Made by a program: the position numbers and the translations under genes. A DNA stretch of 64,000 nucleotides from NCBI RefSeq assembly GCF_000714435.1, contig NZ_JJMW01000019.1, positions 1 to 64,000 on the forward strand, given 5' to 3'. Each line of letters opens with the position of its first letter. The first letter of the stretch is position 1. This document shows, one piece after another, positions 1-8,675 of this stretch. The notes under the pieces were generated by a model. It did not search any database, was not told the origin of the DNA, and saw only the letters and a list, made by a program, of their open reading frames with translations. Source of the stretch: Exiguobacterium alkaliphilum 12/1 (GTDB lineage Bacteria > Bacillota > Bacilli > Exiguobacteriales > Exiguobacteriaceae).

Positions 1-1
1 C

Positions 2-29
2 AAACGGTCGCCATCTGACGGCCGTTTTT
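2..29 (+). terminator. Intrinsic terminator of an upstream off-window gene
   Basis: A 9-bp stem (AAACGGTCG with CGGCCGTTT, one G-T pair) with an 8-nt loop runs into a T run. It presumably ends a plus-strand gene that lies left of the window. Confidence 0.6.
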
Positions 30-119
30 CTATTTCTGTCGCCATGATAGCCGAAACGAACGTCGACATCGTACGTCATCCATTCCGTGTCGGGGTGAGT
101 AGATTGAACTCGTTGAACA

Positions 120-161
120 CAAAAAAGACGAATCAAATCGCAAGGGGCGATTTGGTTCGTC
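120..161 (-). terminator. Terminator of the MFS exporter gene
   Basis: On the minus strand a 15-bp stem (arms 127-141 and 147-161, one G-T pair, 5-nt loop) is followed by six T residues, a textbook intrinsic terminator 30 nt beyond the MFS stop codon. Its sequence belongs to a hairpin family also seen near 8650, 17515 and 63517. Confidence 0.75.
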
Positions 162-170
162 AACATCCTG

Positions 171-199
171 CGCCGAGTTAACGTTCGGCGTTTTATTTT
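171..199 (+). terminator. Weak plus-strand terminator-like hairpin
   Basis: CGCCGA and TCGGCG form a 6-bp stem followed on the plus strand by TTTTATTTT. It overlaps the stop codon of the minus-strand MFS gene. No plus-strand gene ends just before it, so its role is uncertain. Confidence 0.35.
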
Positions 200-1389
200 G
201 GCTTTGCAACAAGTGAACGAACGTTTGATTTCTCTAAAAATGCGTTCATCAACATGATGAGCCCGGTGACGACGAACAAAGCCGAAAATCCAAAATGGAC
301 GACGATTTGAGATCCGAACAACGGACCGAGCAAGTTCCCCATAAACTGGGCGGACTGATTGTATGAGAAGATTCGACCTGTGGCGAAGCTCGGCGTATGT
401 TGCCGCAGCAACGACTGTACGGACGGCAGGAGCGCCGCTGTCGCGAACCCGAGACCGAAGCGCAAGAAGACGAGCTGTGTTGTCGATGTGACGAACGCCT
501 GTGGGATGAGGAGCGCGCTATAGACGATGAGCGCCCAAAACAAGATGCGTTCCGCGCCGAATCGGTCCGACCATTGGCCGAGCCGCGGCGCCGAAATCAG
601 GGCGGCGACTCCCGGGGCCGAGGCGACGATTCCAGCAAGAAATGCGAGCGACGTCGTGTATGGGTTCAACTCGCGGACGTATAGCGTCAACAACGGACCG
701 ATCGATTGTGTCGAGAACGTGATTAAGAACGTCGTGAGAAACAAGCTGAGAATCAATTGCGGGTGACGCACGGAGCGGATAATCGATTTCGTCGAATCGA
801 GTTTTTCGCGCGCCACGGGCACGAAGTCTTCTTTGACGAAGACGAGCGTGATGAGGAACGTCAAGAAGAGCGCGCTTCCGGTAAAGAGAAAAACGGATCG
901 AAGCCCAACCCAGTCAGCGAGCAGTCCGCCAATCAACGGACCGAGGAGACCACCGGTGATGCCGCCGGTCGACAACGTACCGAGCGCCCAGCCACTTTTC
1001 TCTTTTGGTGTTTGTGAAGCGACAAGCGTGATGCCGGCCGAGATGAACCCGGAGACGGCACCCATCAAGAGCCGAAGCCCGACGAGCTGATAGACGTCTT
1101 GGACGAAGCTGATGAGCGTCATGACCGTTGCCATCCCGAGGCTTGCCCGGATGAGCATCAACTTGCGCCCTTTTTGGTCGGCGAGCCGTCCCCACAGCGG
1201 GGAGACGATTGCGGCGACGAGGAACGTGGCACCGAACGCGATGGCCGACCACGTGACGACGTCGTCCGGGTCGTGCACACCCAGCTCTTCAATGAAGAGC
1301 GGCAGGAACGGCAACACGAGACTCATCGAAGCGGCCGTCAAGAAACTCCCGAGCCAAACGATGAGTAGATTCTTTTTCCACAGTGGCAC
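193..1389 (-). CDS. Major facilitator superfamily exporter (multidrug efflux type)
   Basis: The product (398 aa) has the size and hydrophobic pattern of a 12-helix MFS drug/H+ antiporter. It starts PLWKKNLLIVWLGSFL and carries the A-motif-like loop GRLADQKGRKLMLIRA near residue 70 and a second, GQWSDRFGAERI, in the C-terminal half. I start it at GTG 1389, with AAAGGAAGTGA upstream. An in-frame GTG at 1401 sits directly on that ribosome binding site and is less likely. It is monocistronic, transcribed away from ylaN, and has its own terminator. Family assignment is firm; the substrate cannot be read from sequence. Confidence 0.85.
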   Translation of the reverse strand: MPLWKKNLLIVWLGSFLTAASMSLVLPFLPLFIEELGVHDPDDVVTWSAIAFGATFLVAAIVSPLWGRLADQKGRKLMLIRASLGMATVMTLISFVQDVYQLVGLRLLMGAVSGFISAGITLVASQTPKEKSGWALGTLSTGGITGGLLGPLIGGLLADWVGLRSVFLFTGSALFLTFLITLVFVKEDFVPVAREKLDSTKSIIRSVRHPQLILSLFLTTFLITFSTQSIGPLLTLYVRELNPYTTSLAFLAGIVASAPGVAALISAPRLGQWSDRFGAERILFWALIVYSALLIPQAFVTSTTQLVFLRFGLGFATAALLPSVQSLLRQHTPSFATGRIFSYNQSAQFMGNLLGPLFGSQIVVHFGFSALFVVTGLIMLMNAFLEKSNVRSLVAKPK

Positions 1390-1458
1390 CGTGAGCGTCA
1401 CTTCCTTTCCATCATATTCTACATACGGTATATCTTACACTTTATGAAGTAAAAAGTC

Positions 1459-1488
1459 TAAAAAAAAAGAGAAGGCCGAAGCCTCCTC
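1459..1488 (-). terminator. Terminator of the small conserved gene
   Basis: On the minus strand GAGGAGGC and GCCTTCTC pair around a TTCG tetraloop and are followed by a run of ten T residues. The stem begins at the stop codon of the gene it ends. Confidence 0.85.
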
Positions 1489-1954
1489 ATCCATTGCTCC
1501 GGACGACGATATGGTCGACCGAGCGGACACATTGATTGTCATACAGCACGTATACGGGTCCGTCATCGAGCACTTTCCCGTCTTTTGAGAACTGAAGATA
1601 GACGGTGCGCGCTTCTGCGAGCGAAAGCGTCAACGTCGTCTCCCCGTAAAAGCTGACGTGGGTCGCCGTCGTGAGCGGTTCGGCGTTTTGCAAAAACGGA
1701 GCGAACGGCATGGCGAACGAGTCGCGGAGCGCAGCATCTTTATCGGCGCGTGACATCGGCTTGTTGTGGTCAATCCGAGCGCCTTGGGTCAGTCCCTCGT
1801 CCCATGCCTTCCCCATTTTGGCATAGTAGGCGTCCTGATCGCTTTCGAGTTCAGAATCAAGTGCTTCGACATTTCGCTTGCGTTCGTCAAAAATCCAAAC
1901 GGTCGGGTCGATCGTCAACGCGTGACGCACGGCCCCGTCCAACGGAAAAATCAT
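1487..1954 (-). CDS. Small conserved hypothetical protein (possibly YlaL-like)
   Basis: A 155-aa soluble protein beginning MIFPLDGAVRHALTIDPTVW. The start at ATG 1954 is chosen because AGGGGG lies 7 nt upstream on the minus strand; longer in-frame starts lack such a site. No catalytic motif or membrane segment is evident. The N-terminal half is rich in D and E, and the C-terminal half looks like beta strands. Its position beside ylaN matches B. subtilis ylaL, and similar Bacillales proteins have, as I recall, been labelled peptidyl-prolyl isomerase. Both are weak arguments, so function is left open. Confidence 0.6.
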   Translation of the reverse strand: MIFPLDGAVRHALTIDPTVWIFDERKRNVEALDSELESDQDAYYAKMGKAWDEGLTQGARIDHNKPMSRADKDAALRDSFAMPFAPFLQNAEPLTTATHVSFYGETTLTLSLAEARTVYLQFSKDGKVLDDGPVYVLYDNQCVRSVDHIVVRSNG

Positions 1955-2074
1955 TGGTAGTCCCCCTTTATTCACGATACACTGTTCATTATACAAGGTT
2001 TGGCATCAATTTGGGAACAAGACAGAAACTCGCTTTGAATCACGACTGTTCATTGAATTATGATGAAATATAAT

Positions 2075-2111
2075 GTACAGTTGAGTTATGACAAACAGTC
2101 TGTCATTGTAC
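2075..2111 (+). promoter_or_regulatory. Inverted repeat in the ylaN leader
   Basis: ATGACA (2088-2093) and TGTCAT (2101-2106) form an inverted repeat, extended by GTACA (2075-2079) and TGTAC (2107-2111). It lies between a TATAAT (2069-2074) and the ylaN ribosome binding site. It could be an mRNA hairpin or an operator; neither can be decided here. Confidence 0.35.
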
Positions 2112-2126
2112 GGAGGAGGGGTCGTA

Positions 2127-2405
2127 GTGGCGACAAATTTGGCTGCAGTCCAACGGGAGCAAGCGCTTCAATTACTTGAAGCCGATGCGGAGAAAATCCG
2201 TTGTTTGATTGAAGTGCAGTTAGAAAACCTAAAAATGCCGAAGTGCCCGCTTTATGAAGAGGTGCTTGATACACATATGTTCGGTCTATCACGCCAAATT
2301 GATTTCGCGGTCCGTCTTGGACTCATTTCAGACATTGAAGGTAAAGGACTGCTCGATTCATTGGAACAAAAGTTATCCGCGCTCGCGGAAGCTTCAGAAC
2401 TATGA
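2127..2405 (+). CDS. ylaN: YlaN family protein (UPF0358, Fur-linked iron homeostasis)
   Basis: A 92-aa helical cytoplasmic protein ([20 protein letters not shown]...) clearly of the YlaN/DUF1507 family. Start is GTG 2127, behind GGAGGAGGGG. An upstream in-frame ATG at 2088 would give a 13-residue extension and has no good ribosome binding site. YlaN is needed under iron limitation in B. subtilis and has been reported to act with Fur in Bacillus and Staphylococcus. It sits directly before ftsW as in B. subtilis, but a strong terminator separates the two genes. Confidence 0.92.
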   Translation: MATNLAAVQREQALQLLEADAEKIRCLIEVQLENLKMPKCPLYEEVLDTHMFGLSRQIDFAVRLGLISDIEGKGLLDSLEQKLSALAEASEL

Positions 2406-2410
2406 ACCTT

Positions 2411-2451
2411 ATACTCAAACTGTGCAAGCGGCGCTGTTTGAGTATTTTTTT
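2411..2451 (+). terminator. Terminator after ylaN
   Basis: A perfect 10-bp stem (ATACTCAAAC with GTTTGAGTAT) with a 15-nt loop is followed by seven T residues. Confidence 0.9.
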
Positions 2452-2492
2452 ATAATGGTCAATCGGATTGCTGTACATAAGGAAGTGAACAG

Positions 2493-3728
2493 ATGAAAAC
2501 GAGATTTCAGTATTTTGATTTTACGTTGTTTATCGCCGTGCTCATGCTCGTTGGCATCAGCTCGGTCATGATTTACAGTGCCAGTGTGTGGAACCGCGGG
2601 GATTATGCGAATAGTGGTCTGTTTTACCGACAGCTCGTCTACGCCGGAATCGGGATCGTCGTCTATTTGGTGGCGACGCTATTCCGCTATGAGAACTTCC
2701 GGAAACCACATATCCTGTATGGGCTGTATGCGTTAACGGTCATCCTGTTGTTCGTCACATGGGCGATGCCGCCACTAAACGGGGCTCGGGCGTGGCTCGT
2801 CGTCGGCGGCTTCACGATGCAACCGGTCGAGATCGCCAAGTTCGCGCTCATCTTGCTCTTGGCGAACTATTATCACCGCCTGTGGAACGATGACCTCAAA
2901 GGTCTCCCGGGCCGAATCGGACGGGCCGCCATCGTCAAAAAAGGGTGGCGTGCTCAAATCGGCGCATTCTTCTTGATTCCGATCATTTACTTTTTCCTAC
3001 CGTACGCCATCGCCATCAATGGACAGCCGGACCATGGGGGGCTGTTCGTCCTCGGGGCCATCATGTTCATGATGTGGCTCGCTGTCGGCTCACCGCTTCG
3101 GATTATCGTCCCGGCAATCTTGGCGGGAATCGGCTTCGTCTATGCGATGTATACGTTCGTCTTCACCGATAACCAAGTGAGTCGCGTCGACGTCGTGTTC
3201 AATCCGTTCATGGACCCGGAAGGTTACGGACATCAGTTGCTCATGTCGATCATCTCCATCGTCCATGGGGGCTTGACGGGCGTCGGGCTCGGCAACAGTT
3301 ATCAGAAGTACGGGTACTTGCCGGAGCCGGAGACGGACTATATTATGTCGATCATCGCGGAAGAGCTCGGTTTTGTCGGCGTGCTCGCCGTCTTGACGCT
3401 ACTCTTTTTCATCGCGTTCCGGGCCATCAACATCGCCAACCATTCGGACAACCATTTCGCCATGTTCGTCTCGTTCGGGATTGCGGCCCAGCTGATGGTG
3501 CAAACGGCCATCAATATCGGGGCGATGTCGGGCTGGTTCCCGGGTACCGGGGTCACGCTTCCGCTCGTCAGTTACGGGGGGACGTCACTCATCATGACGA
3601 TGGGCATCCTCGGCGTATTGAGTAGCATCTCGATGCGAAACCGGCATCGCGAAGCGACGAGACGGGCTGAGATTCGAGAAAAGTCAGCAGAAAACGTTCA
3701 AAGCTCGTCGTTGCATGTAGTAAGGTAA
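2493..3728 (+). CDS. ftsW: SEDS-family peptidoglycan glycosyltransferase FtsW
   Basis: A 411-aa polytopic membrane protein of the FtsW/RodA/SpoVE family. SEDS enzymes polymerise lipid II and work with a class B PBP; FtsW serves the septum. Visible signatures are the loop INGQPDHGG (the usual QPDxGT region, here with G in place of T), a long extracellular loop around GYGHQLLMSI, and the C-terminal LPLVSYGGTSLI. Placement between ylaN and pycA equals B. subtilis ftsW. No second SEDS gene (spoVE) occurs in the mur cluster here, so this is probably the division enzyme; a RodA role is less likely from context. Confidence 0.9.
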   Translation: MKTRFQYFDFTLFIAVLMLVGISSVMIYSASVWNRGDYANSGLFYRQLVYAGIGIVVYLVATLFRYENFRKPHILYGLYALTVILLFVTWAMPPLNGARAWLVVGGFTMQPVEIAKFALILLLANYYHRLWNDDLKGLPGRIGRAAIVKKGWRAQIGAFFLIPIIYFFLPYAIAINGQPDHGGLFVLGAIMFMMWLAVGSPLRIIVPAILAGIGFVYAMYTFVFTDNQVSRVDVVFNPFMDPEGYGHQLLMSIISIVHGGLTGVGLGNSYQKYGYLPEPETDYIMSIIAEELGFVGVLAVLTLLFFIAFRAINIANHSDNHFAMFVSFGIAAQLMVQTAINIGAMSGWFPGTGVTLPLVSYGGTSLIMTMGILGVLSSISMRNRHREATRRAEIREKSAENVQSSSLHVVR

Positions 3729-3747
3729 GACTGAAAGGACTACTTTA

Positions 3748-6700
3748 ATGGGGGGAATTCATTTGAAACCAATTAGCAAATTACTAGTAGCCAACCGTGG
3801 GGAAATCGCCATTCGCGTATTTCGTGCCGCCACAGAGTTAGGGATGCGCACTGTCGCCATCTATTCACAAGAAGACAGCGGGTCGTTACACCGTTTTAAA
3901 GCGGACGAAGCGTACTTGGTCGGTCTAGATAAAAAGCCGATTGATGCGTACCTCGATATCGAGGACGTGATTCGAATCGCGAAACAGTCGGGGGCTGACG
4001 CGATTCACCCAGGCTACGGCTTCTTGTCGGAGAACATTGAACTCGCACGTCGTTGCCGCGAAGAAGGCATCATCTTTGTCGGGCCGAACGAATCCCACTT
4101 GCATGCGTTCGGCGACAAAGTGCGCGCCCGTCAAAATGCGATTGCGGCCGGGCTTCCGGTCATTCCGGGTTCAGATGGGCCGCTCACATCATATGAAGAC
4201 GCCTTGGCGTTCTCAAACGAGCACGGTTTCCCGCTCATGGTCAAAGCCGCGATGGGCGGAGGCGGACGGGGGATGCGTGTCATCCGTTCAGAAGCCGAGA
4301 TGAAAGATTTGATTGAACGTGCCAAGTCAGAAGCGAAGCAAGCGTTCGGTTCGGACGAAGTGTACATAGAGAAACTGGTCGAACGACCAAAACATATCGA
4401 GGTCCAAATCCTCGGTGATGACCACGGTAACATCATCCACTTGTTCGAGCGCGACTGCTCGGTCCAGCGCCGTCACCAAAAAGTTGTCGAAGTCGCACCG
4501 TGTGTGACGCTCTCGGGAGAGTCGCGCCAAGCGATTTGCGACGCGGCCGTCCAGCTGATGCGCCATGTCGGCTACGTGAACGCCGGGACGGTCGAGTTCC
4601 TCGTCACAGAAGACGAGTCGTTCTACTTCATCGAGGTCAATCCGCGCATCCAAGTCGAGCATACAATCACCGAGATGGTGACCGGATTCGATATCGTCCA
4701 AACGCAACTCATGATCGCGCAAGGCGAGTCGCTCCACGGTGAAATGATTCACATGCCGAAGCAAGAAGATATCAAGTTGCTCGGTTTCGCGATTCAATCG
4801 CGCGTCACGTCAGAAGACCCGGCCAACAGTTTCATGCCGGACACCGGGAAGATCATGGCATATCGTTCACCGGGCGGTTTCGGGGTTCGCCTTGACGGCG
4901 GGAACGCTTATGTCGGGGCTGAAATCTCACCATATTATGACTCGCTCCTCGTCAAGTTGTCGACGCATGGGATGACGTTCGAACAAGCTGCTTCGAAGAT
5001 GGTCCGTAACTTGAACGAGTTCCGGATTCGCGGCATCAAGACGAACATCCCGTTCTTGATTAACGTGATGAAGCACCAGAACTTTATTAGCGGTGACTAT
5101 AACACGTCGTTCATCGATGAGACGCCGGAACTGTTCGTCTTCCCGAAACGGAAAGACCGTGGAACGAAGTTACTCAACTATATCGGCGACGTCACGGTGA
5201 ACGGATTCCCGGGCGTCGGATTGAAAGACAAACCGATCAGTCGCTCGGTCCGGATTCCGCACGACCTTCCGGCCGAGGCGAAGCCGGGCTCGAAACAAAT
5301 CTTGACGGAGCTCGGTCCGACCGGTCTCGCCGATTGGGTCAAACGTCAGCCTGAGCTGTTATTGACCGATACGACGATGCGCGACGCCCATCAGTCGCTC
5401 CTCGCGACCCGGATGCGCACGCAAGACATCTTAAATATCGCGGAGCCGACGAGCAAGCTCATGCCGGAACTGTTCTCGGTCGAGGCGTGGGGCGGGGCGA
5501 CGTTCGATGTGGCGTACCGTTTCTTGTCAGAAGACCCATGGGTCCGACTCATGCGCCTGCGTGAACGGATGCCGAACGTCTTGATTCAAATGCTCTTACG
5601 TGGGGCGAACGCCGTCGGCTATAAAAACTATGCCGACAACGTCATCGAGAAGTTCGTGCACGAGGCGGCGTATGCCGGTGTCGACGTCTTCCGCATCTTC
5701 GACAGCTTGAACAATATCGAATCGATTCAACTCGCCATCGATGCGACACTTCCGACTGGGAAAGTCGCCGAGGCGGCCATCTGTTATACGGGTGACTTGT
5801 ACGACGGCAACCGTCCGAAGTATCACTTGCCGTATTACGTCGACCTTGCGAAGCAACTCGAAGCGAGCGGCGCCCACATCTTGGCGATTAAAGATATGGC
5901 GGGTCTCTTGAAGCCAGAGTCCGCGTACGCGCTCGTCTCGGCATTGAAAGACGCCGTCGATTTACCAATCCACTTGCACACGCACGATGCTTCCGGCAAC
6001 GGGATCTTCACGTACGCGCGGGCGACGGATGCAGGTGTCGATATCGTCGACGTCGCCGCTAGCTCGATGTCAGGGATGACGTCGCAACCTTCAGGTGGCA
6101 GTTTGATCTATGCGCTCGACCATCACGAACGCCAGCCGAAAGTCGATGTGAAACATTACGAGGTCATCAGCGACTACTGGCAAGACGTGCGCCACAACTA
6201 CGAGCCGTTCGAGAGCGATATGCGCGCGCCGCATCCATCCGTGTATGAGCACGAGATGCCGGGCGGCCAGTACTCGAACTTGCAACAGCAGGCGAAAGCC
6301 GTCGGTCTCGGCGACCGCTGGGGTGAAGTGAAGGCGATGTACGCCCGGGTGAACATGTTGTTCGGAGATATCGTCAAAGTGACCCCGTCGTCGAAAGTTG
6401 TCGGCGACATGGCGCTCTTCATGGTCCAACACGACTTGAATGAACAAGATGTGATTGACCGTGGCCACCAACTCGACTTCCCGGATTCGGTCGTCGAGAT
6501 GATGCGTGGCGAGCTCGGGACGCCTCCAGGTGGTTTCCCGACCGATGTGCAACAAGCGATTTTGAAAGGGGAGAACCCGCTCGAGGTTCGTCCTGGCAAG
6601 TTGATTGAACCGTATAATTTCGAAGCGGCGCGGACGGAGCTGTTCGAGAAGTTCGAACGTCCGGTCACAGACTTCGAGTTGCTCGCCCATGCGCTTTATC

Positions 6701-7197
6701 CGAAAGTGTATGACGACTACGTCAAACATACGAACACGTACGGTGACGTCTCGGTGCTCGACACGTTAACGTTCTTCTACGGATTGAACGTCGGTGAGAC
6801 GATTCAAGTCGAGATTGAGACAGGGAAAACGCTCATCATCAAGCTCGTCCAGGTGAGTGCGCCGAACGAGGATGGCATCCGTCTCGTCTCGTACGAGATG
6901 AACGGGGTACCGCGTGAAATCGAGATTAAAGACGTGAACGTAAAATCGGCGACGACGAGCCGTCCGAAAGTCGACCGGACGAACCCGAAACAAGTCGGGG
7001 CGTCGATGCCGGGCTCAGTGTTGAAAGTACTCGTCGAACCGGGTAGCCGTGTCCACCGCGGGGAGCAACTGCTTGTCACGGAAGCGATGAAGATGGAAAC
7101 GACCGTCCAAGCCGCCCAAGACGGGGAGATTAAAGCGATCCACATCAAGGAAGGCGACACAATCCAAAGTGACGACTTGTTAATTGAGTTTGTATAA
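3748..7197 (+). CDS. pycA: Pyruvate carboxylase
   Basis: A 1149-aa biotin enzyme making oxaloacetate from pyruvate, bicarbonate and ATP. In order: biotin carboxylase (LVANRGEIAIRVFRA at the N-terminus, glycine-rich ATP loop MGGGGRGMR near 170), carboxyltransferase (starting near 530 with LLTDTTMRDAHQSLLATR), an allosteric linker, and a C-terminal biotinyl domain with EAMKMET, biotin on Lys about 1115. Length equals the B. subtilis enzyme. Two starts are plausible: ATG 3748 behind GAAAGGA, or TTG 3763 behind GGGGGGA; I keep ATG. It lies 19 nt after ftsW, so read-through is possible. Confidence 0.97.
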   Translation: MGGIHLKPISKLLVANRGEIAIRVFRAATELGMRTVAIYSQEDSGSLHRFKADEAYLVGLDKKPIDAYLDIEDVIRIAKQSGADAIHPGYGFLSENIELARRCREEGIIFVGPNESHLHAFGDKVRARQNAIAAGLPVIPGSDGPLTSYEDALAFSNEHGFPLMVKAAMGGGGRGMRVIRSEAEMKDLIERAKSEAKQAFGSDEVYIEKLVERPKHIEVQILGDDHGNIIHLFERDCSVQRRHQKVVEVAPCVTLSGESRQAICDAAVQLMRHVGYVNAGTVEFLVTEDESFYFIEVNPRIQVEHTITEMVTGFDIVQTQLMIAQGESLHGEMIHMPKQEDIKLLGFAIQSRVTSEDPANSFMPDTGKIMAYRSPGGFGVRLDGGNAYVGAEISPYYDSLLVKLSTHGMTFEQAASKMVRNLNEFRIRGIKTNIPFLINVMKHQNFISGDYNTSFIDETPELFVFPKRKDRGTKLLNYIGDVTVNGFPGVGLKDKPISRSVRIPHDLPAEAKPGSKQILTELGPTGLADWVKRQPELLLTDTTMRDAHQSLLATRMRTQDILNIAEPTSKLMPELFSVEAWGGATFDVAYRFLSEDPWVRLMRLRERMPNVLIQMLLRGANAVGYKNYADNVIEKFVHEAAYAGVDVFRIFDSLNNIESIQLAIDATLPTGKVAEAAICYTGDLYDGNRPKYHLPYYVDLAKQLEASGAHILAIKDMAGLLKPESAYALVSALKDAVDLPIHLHTHDASGNGIFTYARATDAGVDIVDVAASSMSGMTSQPSGGSLIYALDHHERQPKVDVKHYEVISDYWQDVRHNYEPFESDMRAPHPSVYEHEMPGGQYSNLQQQAKAVGLGDRWGEVKAMYARVNMLFGDIVKVTPSSKVVGDMALFMVQHDLNEQDVIDRGHQLDFPDSVVEMMRGELGTPPGGFPTDVQQAILKGENPLEVRPGKLIEPYNFEAARTELFEKFERPVTDFELLAHALYPKVYDDYVKHTNTYGDVSVLDTLTFFYGLNVGETIQVEIETGKTLIIKLVQVSAPNEDGIRLVSYEMNGVPREIEIKDVNVKSATTSRPKVDRTNPKQVGASMPGSVLKVLVEPGSRVHRGEQLLVTEAMKMETTVQAAQDGEIKAIHIKEGDTIQSDDLLIEFV

Positions 7198-7203
7198 TGG
7201 GAA

Positions 7204-7232
7204 GAAGCATAGCATGGCTATGCTTCTTTTTT
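7204..7232 (+). terminator. Terminator after pycA
   Basis: A perfect 10-bp stem, GAAGCATAGC with GCTATGCTTC, with a 3-nt loop and a six-residue T tail (7227-7232). Confidence 0.92.
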
Positions 7233-7249
7233 AGATGGGAGAGGGAAAG

Positions 7250-8605
7250 ATGAGACGAGTTTGTTGGTTCCGGTCCGATTTTCGGTTGCATGACAACCAT
7301 ATGTTGCATCGTGTCTTGAAAGACGCGGAGGAAGGCGATGAAGTGGCGTTCGTGTTTTGGCTGAATCCGAAATACTGCGACCCGTTCGATACGCGGCATG
7401 ACTATTACTTCTCGACGATGAAGCGTTTCATGGACGAATTAGAAGAACGCGACCTCGGGCTTCATGTGATTGTGGCCGAGACGGAAGATGATTTTGTCGA
7501 CCAACTCGGAGCGGTGGGGGCGCTTTACTTCAATGCGGAGTATGTCGAGCCGTTCAAACAACGGGACGACAACGTCATCAAGTTACTCGGGGATGAGGTG
7601 CTCGTCGTCCGGTTGCTCGATCGACACTTGTTCGCACCGAACGCCTTCACGAAAAAAGACGGTGATCCCTATAAAGTGTACACTCCGTTCAAAAAGGCGG
7701 CCTATGAAGAGGTGCCGCCAAAACCGTATGAAGTGAGTCGTGACCGTTTGAAACGACTTGTGACGTCAAAAAACGAGGTACCGCCTGAACTGAAGAAGCA
7801 GTTCGACCGGTGCGAGCGGGAATGGAAAGCGCTCGGGGAGACGGCTGCGAAACGCCGGTTGACCGACTTCGTGAACGAACGGATCAACCAGTATGACGAG
7901 GACCGTGACGTTCCGTCCATCGCCGGGACGAGCCGTCTGTCCCCGTATTTACGGACCGGCGTCTTATCGATTCGGACCGTCGCCGACGCCGTCTTGTCGG
8001 CACCGAAGTCGAAAGGACGTGACACGTATTACGATGAACTGTTGTGGCGCGAGTTCTACTACATGATTATGGTCCAATTCCCAGGGCTGAAAGATCGGCC
8101 GTTCAACGACAAGTATAAACACCTCGACTGGGAGGACAACGACGAACAGTTCGACCGCTGGTGCCGAGGGGAGACCGGTTATCCGATCGTCGATGCGGCG
8201 ATGCGCCAAATGAACGAGACGGGTTGGATGCACAACCGTTTACGGATGATTGTCGCCTCGTTCTTATCAAAACATTTGCTCATCGATTGGCGTAAAGGTG
8301 AACGCTACTTTGAACAGAAGTTGATCGACTATGAGGCCGCCTCGAACATCGGCGGATGGCAATGGGCCGCCTCAGTCGGAACGGACGCCGTACCGTACTT
8401 CCGCATCTTTAACCCGACGACGCAGTCGGAGAAGTTCGACAAAGACGGGACGTTCATCCGGAAGTTTGTGCCTGAGCTGGACCATCTCGACGCGAAGGCG
8501 ATTCATTTCCCTGATGCAAGCGAACGGGACGGGTACGTCGACCCGATTGTCGACCATAAAGAAGCACGGGCAAGGGCGCTCGAACGCTTTAAAGACGCGC
8601 AATAA
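7250..8605 (+). CDS. phr: Deoxyribodipyrimidine photolyase (cryptochrome/photolyase family)
   Basis: A 451-aa flavoprotein predicted to split UV-induced pyrimidine dimers using light. The N-terminal antenna domain opens VCWFRSDFRLHDN. The C-terminal FAD domain contains DELLWREFYY, the GYPIVDAAMRQMNETGWMHNRLRM block and GGWQWAASVGTDAVPYFRIF, all typical of class I CPD photolyases. Start is ATG 7250 with GGGAGAGG upstream; ATG 7235 lies too far upstream and lacks a site. It is isolated between two terminator hairpins, and B. subtilis has no photolyase at this position. Confidence 0.92.
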   Translation: MRRVCWFRSDFRLHDNHMLHRVLKDAEEGDEVAFVFWLNPKYCDPFDTRHDYYFSTMKRFMDELEERDLGLHVIVAETEDDFVDQLGAVGALYFNAEYVEPFKQRDDNVIKLLGDEVLVVRLLDRHLFAPNAFTKKDGDPYKVYTPFKKAAYEEVPPKPYEVSRDRLKRLVTSKNEVPPELKKQFDRCEREWKALGETAAKRRLTDFVNERINQYDEDRDVPSIAGTSRLSPYLRTGVLSIRTVADAVLSAPKSKGRDTYYDELLWREFYYMIMVQFPGLKDRPFNDKYKHLDWEDNDEQFDRWCRGETGYPIVDAAMRQMNETGWMHNRLRMIVASFLSKHLLIDWRKGERYFEQKLIDYEAASNIGGWQWAASVGTDAVPYFRIFNPTTQSEKFDKDGTFIRKFVPELDHLDAKAIHFPDASERDGYVDPIVDHKEARARALERFKDAQ

Positions 8606-8636
8606 AAAAGCCTCCCGAATAGACGGAAGGCCAGAG

Positions 8637-8668
8637 ACGGACCAGGTCGCAAAAGCGACTTGGTCCGT
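8637..8668. terminator. Bidirectional hairpin between convergent phr and ctaA
   Basis: A 14-bp stem (8637-8650 with 8655-8668, one G-T pair) and AAAA loop lies between the stop codons of two converging genes. T tracts are weak on both sides. It shares the GTCGC/GCGAC core with hairpins near 140 and 63517. Confidence 0.6.
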
Positions 8669-8675
8669 TTACGCA

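Noticed and set aside
30-212. A 60-codon minus-strand frame left of the MFS gene
   Set aside because: It runs through two terminator hairpins and has no ribosome binding site.
6091-6729. A 212-codon minus-strand open frame inside pycA
   Set aside because: Shadow of the carboxyltransferase region; His, Val and Arg-rich composition without domain features.
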